Positions 23,544-34,400 of a stretch of DNA of 64,000 bases are shown here, piece by piece; the stretch's first letter is position 1, and every line of letters starts with the position of its first letter. A program made the translations under genes and the position numbers. The stretch covers positions 13,700,009 through 13,764,008 of the forward strand of contig NC_063442.1 of assembly GCF_020379485.1 (NCBI RefSeq), in the 5' to 3' direction. The DNA comes from Brassica napus. Its lineage: Eukaryota; Streptophyta; Magnoliopsida; Brassicales; Brassicaceae. The notes beneath the pieces were generated by a model, which was not told the origin of the DNA, made no database searches, and was given only the letters and a program-made list of their open reading frames with translations.

Positions 23544-24388
23544 GAACATCATTAACCCTAGAACCCCATAAAAGTCTCTTAATGACTTTTTAAGTATTAA
23601 ATGTTAGTTAAGAATTTAGTTAAAAGACACCAACACTTTTGTGCTCCAATGCTAATCTCTTAATCAAACATTGTTTACCAGGGATCATCCGTGTAGAGGG
23701 AAACAATGAGACCGAGGGATCATCCGTGTTGCTCAGTGGAGACATGGCCAGACCAATCTGTCAAACAAATGCTAACTTTTTAATAGTTCAGGACCATACC
23801 AAACAACAACTAACTAACCTGAGAAGATAAACTTAGGCAGATACATATAAAGAGGTATGACCCTATACCACTATTGTTTGAATCTCCGTTGAATGTGGTA
23901 ACTGAATTAATCATACTTAGTTCTTTGATTTCATTTGCGAGCTACGAATCTGGTTATTAAGCAAATAGAGCAAAAAAGTTCACAATACCTGAGCAGCGAG
24001 GGCCGCACTGTCATACTTATAACTAAAAGGTGTGCTCAGGTTTATCCGCGAGGGCAAGATAGAGCTGATTCAAAGCGGACAACGCCATCGTCGTTCGTTA
24101 AGAATCAATTCCCCAGAAGCGATTCTCTCTGTTCCTGATGCCTCTTGCCATCTCAAAGTTTCTTCTTCTTAGCTTCGATCCATCATGTATATCACAAGAG
24201 CCACCGCCGATTTGCTTCTCCCCTCGGTTTCTCCTCCATCACGGTGACGCGTGTCCAAGAAGAACCGTCTTTTTTTGGTGCTCAATTAAGAGACGTCGCT
24301 TAAGGTAAATCATTTTTTCCTTTTATTTTTAATCATAATTACATCTAAATACCCACGTAAGAGACCCCGATAGTCATGTTCTTAACGA
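23544..24388. mobile_element. MITE-like element carrying a possible gene fragment
   Basis: The ends are related in inverted orientation: GAACATCATTAACCC ... GTCTCTTA at the left, and the reverse complement GAACATGACTATCGGGGTCTCTTA at the right. The ends resemble the shorter MITE at 42213. The interior (about 24050-24250) is GC-richer and on the minus strand holds a short open exon beginning MALSALNQLYLALADKPEH, suggesting a captured 5' gene segment. Boundaries and TSD are uncertain. Confidence 0.45.
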
Positions 24389-25180
24389 TCATTGTTTTGA
24401 GTCGTGGAGTTTAGGTTTCGTCTGGGGTCAGGAATTTGTAGGATTAAACAGAATCTAAAGTCGCTTTGTCTCAGCCTTCGAGGTTTCTGCTTCTGTGTGT
24501 GAAGTCTGACTTTGCGGCGTGGTTCTAGCCAGGGGCCGATCTAAAAACTTATTTAGGCTGTGGCACATAAATATTTAATTATAATAAAATAATTAGTATA
24601 ATATTATATGAAATTAAATTAAAAAAGGAGATTAAACTGAAATAGTTTATGACATTCAAAACATAAAACTCTAAAAATAATTAAAATTCTCTAAGCAAAT
24701 CCATTTTCTATTTCTCTCTCTTCTTTTTCAATGAAATGCTTAAATCCTCGTTCATATGGATTTACAAGCAAAAATAGATTTTTCTTTTATTCTTATTGTA
24801 AAAGATACATTTTTTTATCCCCACAATAACTAAACTATTAACTCTACTTTATATTAATTATATTAAAAACTTTATATGATAATTTTATCATTGCTATTTT
24901 TTTTGTTATTTTAAAATCCATATTGCATAAGTTTTGGTTTCATATATGTTTTTCTTTATTATTTGCATAATTTTATATTTATAATAAAAATAAAATATTA
25001 TTTACTGTTTTTATGATTTTGATTATTAATTTACTTTTTCAATATTTAAAATAATACCAACATTTTTAACTGCCAATATCTCTACAGCCAACAATCTTAA
25101 ACGAAAACCCTTACCAAAGATTGATTAATCTATAACTATTTTTCTCAAAGATTTTCTCCACTCTTTATTATTTGCCATTA
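24389..25180. other. Intergenic, with a possible TE end at 24533
   Basis: GGGGCCGATCTAAAAACTT followed by GCTGTGGCACATAAA (from 24533) resembles the left end of the element at 49830. No matching right end was found. The rest is AT-rich with no gene. Confidence 0.35.
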
Positions 25181-25181
25181 C

Positions 25182-25430
25182 TTTTTTTTTTGACAGCAAA
25201 CATTCGCAAACTCATGTAGACTCTGTAAACTAAGACGACAACTCAGCATGGATCCATGTGTATAACGAAAGACGGCTGGTTCCGAGCACTGTGTGCCAAA
25301 CGATCCGCCTTTATGTTTACCGTCATAGGTACATGAACGATATCTGAGTTGGTGAAACTTTTTAAAAGCATAGTATCTTCTAAGTAACTTCCAAATGCTG
25401 ACCAATACTTTCATCTCATGTTGAACCGGA
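25182..25430 (-). pseudogene. 5'-truncated LINE: RNase H C-terminus and poly(A) tail
   Basis: The minus strand encodes FGSYLEDTMLLKSF, then VHVPMTVNIKADRLAHSAR and ends FVIHMDPC-stop. This is the conserved HVPR-x-N-x-KADxLA...PSFVVHMD end of plant LINE RNase H domains. It is followed by a short 3' UTR and an A-run (25182-25192). Only the last 60 or so codons remain. Confidence 0.8.
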
Positions 25431-25559
25431 AAAGGAAAAAAAAAGAAAAAGTTGTAACTGCCTAAGATTTTTGTCAATTTTGTAGTTGAGAACTGGATAT
25501 AACTTTTATATTCAAGGTAAAACAAATCATATTTTTTCTTCTGATTTACTTTTTTTTTG

Positions 25560-26755
25560 TAAGGATTGATTTGGAATCAAATCCTTTAAGAAAAACAATT
25601 GTGTTGTTTTAGGTTCTAAGTATTTATTTAAGGGAAAATAAAAAAAAAACGCTTAAAGTAACTCTCCCAGATACTGTAAACCTTGAACTTTTTTGACTAG
25701 CATTTAAACATTCAACTTGACATATTTATCACAAAAAACGTTAAATTTGGCTTACTTATTCATCAAGTAAAAAAGGTGATTCGAATGGTTCATTTACAAG
25801 TAAAAACTGATGATGTGTGAGTTTCAAATAAATTAAAAAATAATAAATTAATAAAAAAATTATTTAAATAAAAATGAGAAAATAAATAATTCTTCAAAAA
25901 ATCTTCTTTTTTTAAAAAGAGTTTTTTTTTTAAACTAAAAACATTCTAATAAGTTTTATAAATTGTCTGAAAATTTGAATTTTTTTGAAAAAAATCAAGT
26001 ATAATTGTTGACTTATAATACTCAAAACAAAAAAATTCAAAGCTGAAGAAATTTTATCGTCTTAAAAAATTCAAGTAACAATTTATAATAAATTTAAAAT
26101 TTATTATTACTTGAATTTAAAAAAAAATTGAAATGTCCTCAAGGTTTTACTTTTTTTTTTCTTTTTGAGTATTATAAGTTCAACACTTTTACTTGAATTT
26201 TTTTTAAATCGATTTTTTAATTTCAGATAATTTATAAAAAATATTTTAATATTTTTGTTTTAAATAATATTATTTTTTAAGGTTGAACTTTTGTAAGGAT
26301 TATTTATTTTCTACTTTTTTTATTTTATGATTTTATTTATTTTAATAATATATTTTGAAATTTTGGAATTTATTAGAAACTGACATATCATCATTTTTTA
26401 TCTGTGAATAAATAGTTTCAGTCATTTTTTTAACTTAGTGAACAAGTAAATCAAATTGAGTGTTTTTTGTGATATAAATATCGGGTTAAAGGTTTAAAAT
26501 GTATGCGAATGCCACTTTAAAGATTTTTATGTGATTTTCTCTTTATTTCAGTGATCTTCCGCTATGAAGAGAAAGCCCAACTCAGAATACGTAGACGTCT
26601 TGGTCAACGGAAGGCACATCCATTTAATATAGGCCAATTTGGCTGGAAATACATGAAAGAGAAGTTTATTAGGATTTCATGCAAAACAAAAAATAATTAG
26701 GTAGTTGGAGAGAGATGTATAGGCAAAATTACTCACAAGTCCCGTTGTATTCAAG
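25560..26755. other. AT-rich intergenic DNA
   Basis: Long A/T runs with self-similar TTTAAA-type words (25850-26350). No gene, RNA or clear TE end was seen. Confidence 0.5.
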
Positions 26756-26760
26756 GAACT

Positions 26761-27480
26761 TTTTTTTTAAATAAATATATATTAATTTTCATCTCCAAAA
26801 AGGCATATCGGAGCTACAATTCTGGTGAACTGATAAGGAAACGACATGTTAGGTTACAAGCATCAAGATGACTAAAAAACAACAGCTAACAAACAGCAAA
26901 ACAGAGAGAGTGAAAGGCAAAAGAAAGAAGGCAAAGGAAGCTTGCTTCCTCCTCTGTGAACACCGGCGACTATCGATCCGGTTCTGGTTCTGGGACTCTC
27001 ATGGCGAGGTGTCCAAGGTCGCGCAAAATCTGACACCATCACTGTCAATCAAGCAACCCAGAAGCGCTCCACGGCCCCAACATGCTGAATACACGATGGT
27101 ACCAACTCTGAAACCCTAACACCGCCGTCTGCGCAAGATCCGTCACCGCACCAGTCCGAGACACTGTTACTTCTCCATTCTCAGAACGGTGAAGGAAAGC
27201 TCCGGCTCGGCGAAAAACAACCCAAAAAGAACCGCCATCCCTCGAGGAGATCCGCGTCACCAAATTAGTCCCGACAATCGGCGACGAGCCCCGCCCCGAT
27301 GACTGACAAGCGGTTTCTGACAGCCTTCCCGTCGCCCTCTAACAGGAAGCGCCACCGTACAACGGACGAGCCACCAGAGCTAAGAACTTTCATGGAGGTC
27401 AAACGCACCATTGACCTGGCCGACTGGCAAATAGAAGAGAGAAATACCTCCATAAGGGTAAAGTTGGGGATTATTATTTT
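26761..27480 (-). mobile_element. Retroposon-like sequence with 3' A-tail
   Basis: Read on the minus strand, a GC-rich block with several short open frames (27050-27450) is followed by a U-rich 3' UTR-like part and an A-run at 26761-26770. GC content differs sharply from the flanks. It could be the 5' leader and tail of an internally deleted LINE, or a processed transcript. No domain was recognised. Confidence 0.4.
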
Positions 27481-27623
27481 ATCAACAGTGCATTGTTTAG
27501 TTAGCTAAATAATGTTTCAATTGTGTATATCCAGTGCAATTACCCTTTAATTTAATAAACTTAATTTAGTATTTTTAATATTAATAAAAAAAATTAAGAA
27601 ATAATTAGACTCGAAATATAGTT

Positions 27624-27643
27624 TTTCTTTTGTCAGCTACCCA
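27624..27643 (-). mobile_element. Micro-retroinsertion (20 bp)
   Basis: The minus strand reads TGGGTAGCTGAC then AAAAGAAA. It is flanked by perfect 10-bp copies of AAATATAGTT (27614-27623 and 27644-27653). Confidence 0.6.
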
Positions 27644-27653
27644 AAATATAGTT

Positions 27654-28428
27654 AGAAGTATTCATGCATCGGGAGCAAAATTTTTTTACAAAAGCTATGG
27701 AAAATACTTCTACAAGCAAAATTTTCTTTACAGCCAAAAACTTAAACCAATCATGCTCTAACTTTTTTTAAAACACTCACAACCCAAAACTAATAAAAGA
27801 TGAGTTATTGGGTGTAGCAGCATTATTTTTTAAAGTTTTGATTTCGCTTCTTTAGGAAAGCTGTAGCAAATTAATTACTTTTGTCTTTTTTTTTTTCTTT
27901 TTAATATAAAATTTTGAAATCTTTTCATGAATATATCATTTAAACATTATTAAGTAAAAACTCAGAAAAAAGATACAAGAACTTTTGTTGAACTATAGAT
28001 GTTATTTTACTTAATAAAAATAAAAAATAAAAACATTATTTCGTTTCTTTAGGAAAGCTGTTGTTTAATCAACCTAATGTACGTTTCCTGGGAAAAAACC
28101 TACAAACATTAAAATTTCAAGAAAATACAAACCGCAGGTTTCCTGTATGTATTTAATATTGCAGAGACTCTAGTGCAATGAGTAAGCATCAGTTGTAAAA
28201 TATTTAACGTGACGGCACAATTTTTTGATAGGTGATCAACTTTTATATTAACGTGCATCGTATCTTAAGTTTGTGAAATCTTTACAACGAACTCATTACC
28301 ACGTTAGATGGAGGACTACTTAATTCCAAAGCAGACCAAACCAAATCTACAAGTTTTTCCGATATAAAAGCCTCAAAAGCGAGGATATGTATTAAGACCC
28401 TAAAGAAAAAGATTAAAACAACAACAAA
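27654..28428. other. MITE remnants and cystatin-gene upstream region
   Basis: 27720-27880 contains AACCAATCATGCTCTAAC and AAAGCTGTAGCAAA words resembling the GCTGTAG MITE at 49054-49310. A likely TATA-type sequence and 5' UTR precede the ATG at 28429, but no element was fixed. Confidence 0.35.
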
Positions 28429-29043
28429 AATGATGAAGTCGTTGATTTGTCTCTCTTTCGTACTTCTCTCACTGGTCTCTATTGAAGCCCAAACTAAAGC
28501 CCAAATTTATGATCCATTAGAAGCTTTTGAAACCCATGTAACTGGGTTTCAAGATTCATATATATGTTGTTATGTGCTTTGATGAATGTAACTTTGGCTG
28601 CCATTATAGCAGTCTCTCCTTCACTTAATGAAATATCTATTTTAACTTCTTGTGTTCTTGGTGACAAAACTAAAGCTTTTTCTTTTCTCTATTTTCATAA
28701 TAAAGCTCAATGAGCTATCTTTCATTTCAATAAAGTTAGAATCTTTCTTAGTTTAGAAATGTCTACAGTCTCCGCCCTGGAAGGCCAATCTCCTGATCGA
28801 ATCCCCGTATCTGATAAGCTCGTCACTGAGGTTGCCGATTTTGTAGTTTCCATTAAGGGGAGACCCGATATTGTCTACGAGGTCGTCCAGGCTAGCGTTC
28901 TACCTCTCGTAGGTGGCGGAAGGTACGACCTGGTCATCTCGGCGAAGGATAGCAATGGTAAGACCAAGAATTATAGGGCCGTCGTAAGTAGAGTGCATAC
29001 CGTGCCTCCTACCATGACCCTTTTGTTCATCGGCGAGGTGTAG
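28429..29043 (+). CDS. Cystatin-like protein, signal peptide and domain separated
   Basis: At 28429 a frame opens with a clear signal peptide (MMKSLICLSFVLL..., then SIEAQTKAQ) but stops at about 28580. At 28759 a second frame (94 residues) has phytocystatin features: RIPV, then VTEVADFVV, and GRYDLVISAKD preceding KNYRAVV. The reactive-site QxVxG loop is not recognisable (PLVGGG sits in its place), the N-terminal reactive Gly region is unclear and the C-terminal PW is absent. I found no GT-AG intron joining the two frames in phase. The roughly 180 bp between them resembles transcribed UTR with AATAAAG. It may be one gene with an insertion, or an inactive paralogue. Function as a cysteine-protease inhibitor is doubtful. 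Confidence 0.5.
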
Positions 29044-29249
29044 ATGTTTGGATTTTGTAAATCCTTCCCAGTTTGATGATTTAAGACTATGTCATATTAT
29101 TATTATCATTATATTATGTTATGTACGTTGGTGATGATGACGATGTTTTTTAAATACAAATAAATCAAAATTGCATTTTCGAGATCTATTTAGAAATCTG
29201 TTACGTGGAGCTCTCATGCAGATTAGGAGAGATACACATATATGGCATA

Positions 29250-29960
29250 AATCTCGAACTTAGTCTGGACTAGATCCTAGGCATTCGGATATGATCCGGA
29301 TTGGTTGTTTTCGGATTTGGGTTTTTAGATCTTAAACATTTAGAAATAACTAGATACTTGTAATTTTCGGATCTAGGTGTTCGAAATTTTTTGAATCTTA
29401 GACATTTAAATCTAACTAGATACTTGTAATTTTCGGATCTATAGCAAATGGATCAGATTCATGTATTTAAAATTGGGAAAAATTCAAAATACTCAAATTT
29501 TATCAAATTTAGCGGAAATTAATCATATCTTCTAAAATTTTGCAAATAACCAAAATAAATTATTAATAACTAAAATGGAATATTTTTAAACTCTAAATTT
29601 ATCACTTAAAATTTAATATTACTTTAATATGTTATAAATTTAATAATAAATATTACAAACAAAAATATATTACAACTAAATCATAAACTAAAAAATAGAA
29701 AACAGAACACACAAAGTCATAGTTTTGGATATTCATTTTTCGTCGGCTATAACTCAGTACTTATCGGATCTGATCTCTTCAGATTAGTTCTTTTGGGACT
29801 GAATATATTTGAATCGGTTCTTTTTGGTTTCGGTTCTTTCGAATAGAGGAATTTTGACCTAACTAGGTATTTGTAAATTCTCGATTTCGTTTCAGACTAA
29901 TTATTTTCAGGTCGCTTCCAGTTCGAATTTTCGGATCCGGATAAAATGCACATACCTAGT
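29250..29960. repeat. Degenerate TTCGG-rich tract
   Basis: Imperfect repeats of CATTTAGATCTAACTAGATACTTG and TTTTCGGATCT-like words, of the same type as 13310-14610. A direct pair of about 65 bp (TAGATCTTAAACATTTAGAAATAACTAG-type) lies at 29325 and 29390. Confidence 0.6.
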
Positions 29961-30239
29961 CCGGAACATTCTATATTAAACGCTCAAACTCAAAGTCTCC
30001 TTTAGTGTCAAAAAGTCCATATATAATATTGTCAAGTTCTAATATGATATCTTTCGTTCGAAGTGATTCTATTTAAACATTGAAGGATCCGAGCGGCTCG
30101 TTGGTTTTCATGAGTTTGTATGATATGTTGACTCCAACACCTATTTCATTATATCCGGGTAAAAGTAAACAGTTTTGGAAGTTACAATCACAGTTAATAG
30201 GTATATAAACGTCACTTAACAAGCTCACCAAATCTTGGG

Positions 30240-30392
30240 TATGCTGGTTCAATTGGCACGATTTCGATCTTCTGAAGGGATTATGTCAACGAAAGTATGC
30301 CCTGGATTTACTTGTTGAAACGGGTTTAGTGGATCCTTCTATCAAATATTCCAAAGATAAAGGTGGAGAACGTGTCGATGTTCAAGCTTAAT
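30240..30392 (+). pseudogene. Ty1-copia reverse transcriptase fragment
   Basis: Two plus-strand frames together give a motif ending LARFRSSEGI, then QRKYALDLLVETGL and a short tail with a stop. The QRKYALDLL-ETGL signature is typical of the end of copia RT. A frameshift lies near 30280. No LTR is nearby. Confidence 0.75.
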
Positions 30393-31115
30393 TATAGACA
30401 TCTTATTTGTTGTCTGATGTACTTGCACATTGTTGACCTGATATTACATTTGGAGAAGATCGTAAGAATAATTTTAGTTTTAATGACAAAGTGTGTAATA
30501 AAATAGTATTTGATTGAATTCATTTTTATTTCATAAAAATTGTTTGGTTTAAATTAAACGCTGGTTTGATTTCAAATCGGTCTGATTCGGTTTATTTGTT
30601 CGTAAGATTTTTTCGCATAAACGTTCACAAAGCAAATTTGCGTTCTAGTTGTGTTTACCATCTTTTTGTCCTTCTCAAATTTCTCCAAAAACCAATAGAA
30701 TCGACTGTAGGTTTCTGAAATCCCTTCTCGATATTTTTCATGTAAAATCTGTTTCTTATCAACCTGAAACCCTAAAAAGTTGGGTGAATTGAGAAAACTC
30801 ATGGCATATTATTTGATCAGAACTTTTAATTTGTGTTGTTTCTTTAATAAAATTTAGGGTTTTGTCTCGTGATGGGGTACGTACGATAGAATAAGCGCAC
30901 TGCTGGATTGTTTGATAACTCAGATACTCTTATGGCTTCCAACCAGATATTCTATTAAGATAAGCGTTCTATCAACTAGATGGAGAAATCTCTGGCTTGA
31001 TGTTCCAGGACTTGATTTACACTTCAATGACTTGGATTGTTTCTCCAAAGTTGCCACTAACAACTTCGGTAACAGCTTTCTTGAACCGTCAGACGCGCCT
31101 GCACAAGTTCAAGAT

Positions 31116-31455
31116 TGACAGAGCGGAAGTATCCGTTAGTAGCCGATAATGCAAAGATAACGTTGAATTCTGAGAATGCCCGTTAACTATGCCTTCTTAA
31201 GTCTGTTGAATTCTCAGAGAATGCCCAGAAGTAAGGTTTAAGAGTTGTTTTAACACAAAGCTCTAGTTTTATTTATAATCAATGTAAAAGTCGTGTCTAA
31301 AACAATAAGTAAAGCTCCCTATTTATAAGCTCGTATATGAGACTTATAATACTAAACAAGATAGGAAAACAAAACTAACTAAGAAAAGGAACTTTGAAAG
31401 AAAAAGGAAAACCATAAAGAAAACCAAACACGAATAGGAGATGTACGCTACATCA
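31116..31455 (-). repeat. 3' LTR of the gypsy element
   Basis: 340 bp, almost identical to 35922-36260. It contains TATTTATAAG-type TATA motifs. The last coding bases of gag-pol lie within it. Confidence 0.95.
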
Positions 31456-34400
31456 GGTCTCCCCCCCCTACGAGAGATTCGTCCACGAATCCGGACAGAG
31501 TGTCATCGTCAGGCTCGAATTTGAATAAATGCTTTACGTTGAAGACATCAGCCGTTTGAACATGAGGAGGCAAGGCAAGGCGGTATGCATTGGCATTAAC
31601 CTTTTCAACAATCTCGACAGGACCAATCTTTCTAGGCTTGAGTTTATTATACTGGCCAGTCTGAAACCGTTCTTTGATCAGGACAGCCCACACAAACTCG
31701 CCAACATGAAAATGGACTTCGCGGCGATGTTTATCTGCAGCTGCTTTATACTTTGCTGAACTTACCACCAGGTTATCGTGTGCGAGAGTATGCAGATGGG
31801 TCAGTTCGTCCACCAGGTCAACAGCACGGCCATGAAATTCACCCGCCGTTGGAAGGTTCGTCAAGGCCAAGGGACCGCGAGGTACTAAGCCATAGACCAC
31901 TTTAAAAGGACAAAACCCAAGAGTGCGGTTATGTGCATGATTATGAGCGAACTCCGCTTGACACAAGATAGTGTCCCACGAACGTATATTCTCGCCAACC
32001 AGACAGCGCAACATATTACCCAAGGACCTGTTGACAACCTCCGTTTGACCGTCCGATTGGGGATGGTAAGCTGAACTCATATTTAGACTAGTCTTGAGAA
32101 GCTTCCACAGAGATCTCCAAAAGTGACTTATGAACCGCGAATCTCTATCAGAAACGATTGATATCGGAAGCCCATGAAGTCGAAATATCTCGCGAAAGAA
32201 CAATTGTGCCACTTGAACTGCATCCGTTGTCTTCTTACAAGGGATGAAGTGTGCCATTTTCGAAAAACGATCAACAACAACAAAGATCGAATCATTCCCT
32301 CGTTGAGTTCGAGGAAGCCCAAGGACAAAATCCATGCTAATATCACTCCATGGCTGCGTCGGAATTGGCAAGGGCAAATAAAGGCCAGCGTTGGTCGCAT
32401 GACCCTTCCCTTTTTGGCACGTAGTACAACGTGCGATAAACCTTTCGACGTCACGCCTCAGTGTCGGCCAGAAGTAAGAATCTGTGACCAATTTCAACGT
32501 GCGGTCGCGGCCAACATGTCCTTCTCCGTGAAGTTCTTTAATAATCTGTAGGCGCAAGCTGCTAGCCGGTACACAAAGCCGATTATCTTTGAAGATGAAT
32601 CCATCGAGCAGAAAATACTCACACGGAACCTCAGCTGCAAGGTCACGCCATATTGAAGAGAAAAAAACATCGGTCGGATATAGCTCGGCGAGGCATTCGA
32701 ACCCTGGAACCGAGACGCGAAGAGTAGCGACTAAACTGTGTCTTCGACTAAGAGCATCGGCTACCTTATTAAGTTTGCCGGATTGATGCTTAATAACGAA
32801 GGTAAATTGTTGGAGATAAGCTATCCAGGACGCATGGCGGGACGAGACTTTGTCTTGCGTGTCCAAATACTTCAGAGCAACATGGTCTGTAAAAAGAACA
32901 AATTCTTTATGAGCCAGATAATGCCGCCAATGCTTAATGGCCTGAACAATTGCATAGAACTCGACATCGTAAGTACTGTAGCGGCTGCGCGCCCCCGCTA
33001 ACTTCTCACTATAGAATGCCACAGGCCGACCATTCTGGCTTAAAACGGCCCCTACCCCTAACTTAGAAGCATCGCAGTGTAGCTCGAAAGGCGCCTCAAA
33101 GTCCGGTAAAACAAGAATCGGTGCTGTTGTGAGTTTGGACTTGATAAGGGAAAACGCTGTGGCTGCGTCGTCCGTCCAAGAGAACGAAGTACCCTTCATA
33201 CAGTCTGTAATGGGCGACATGATGGTACTAAAGTTATGTATGAAGCGTCGATAGAAGGAGGCTAGACCATGGAAACTACGGACTTCTGTGATCGTTGTAG
33301 GTGTCGGCCAGGTAGCAACAGCCGCAACTTTGTCCGGGTCGACTTGCAGACCTGCAGCGGAGACGACATAGCCCAAGAAGAGCACGCTAGACGTCCCAAA
33401 CTCACATTTTTGTTTGGCTATATAAAGCTTTTCTTTTCGTAACGCAAGGAGAACATTGCGTAGGTGAACTAAGTGATCCTCCAAGCATGTACTGAATATC
33501 AATATATCGTCGAAGTATACGACGACAAATCGTCCAATAAAGGGTCGGAGGGCTTGGTTCATAACTCTCATGAACGTGCTAGGAGCATTAGATAATCCGA
33601 ACGGCATGACAAGCCATTCAAAAAGGCCTTCCCTAGTTTTGAAGGCAGTTTTCCACTCATCCCCAGGACGAATACGAATTTGATGATACCCGCTTTTGAG
33701 ATCAAGTTTCGAAAAAATTGAGGCTTTTCCGATTTGATCAAGGAGATCATCCAGACGAGGAATTGGGAACCTATAGCGAGTAGTAATTTTGTTTATCGCC
33801 CGGCTATCAACGCACATACGCCATGAACGGTCTTTTTTTGGTATAAGGAGTGCTGGTACGGCACACGGACTTAAGCTTTCGCGGACGTAGCCTTTAACTA
33901 ATAGTTCTTCCACCTGTCTGCGGAGTTCCTCGTGTTCCTCGGGGCTCATTCGGTAATGCGCACGATTTGGTAATGTCGAATTTGGTTGGAGGTCTATGTG
34001 ATGTTGAATATCACGGAGTGGTGGAAGTCCTGATGGAAGCTCATCCGGGAAAAGATCCAAGAACTCATCTAAAAGTGGACCAAAGGCCGGCGGCCAAGAT
34101 AGTTGTTGTGGTGTTGACGGAGCGCGGATGACCAGAGCATAGAAAGGAGATGTTGCTCGTAATTCTTGCTCAAACTGGGCTTTGGAGATGATCAGTAAGT
34201 TTTGCTGTCCTGAGTTTTGCTGTGTGGGTTTGACGATCGCTGGATCTGTCTCCGGGGACGGAAGTAAGGTGATCTTTCGTCCTTGGAACATAAAGGAGTG
34301 TGTGTTTAACTTGCCATTGTGAACTACTTCCCTGTCGTACTGCCAGGGTCTCCCGAGAATGATGTGAGAGACATCCATTGGAGCAATATCGCAGTACATG

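Noticed and set aside
31116..31455. Solo LTR
   Set aside because: A second near-identical LTR at 35922-36260 and a full interior show that the element is complete.
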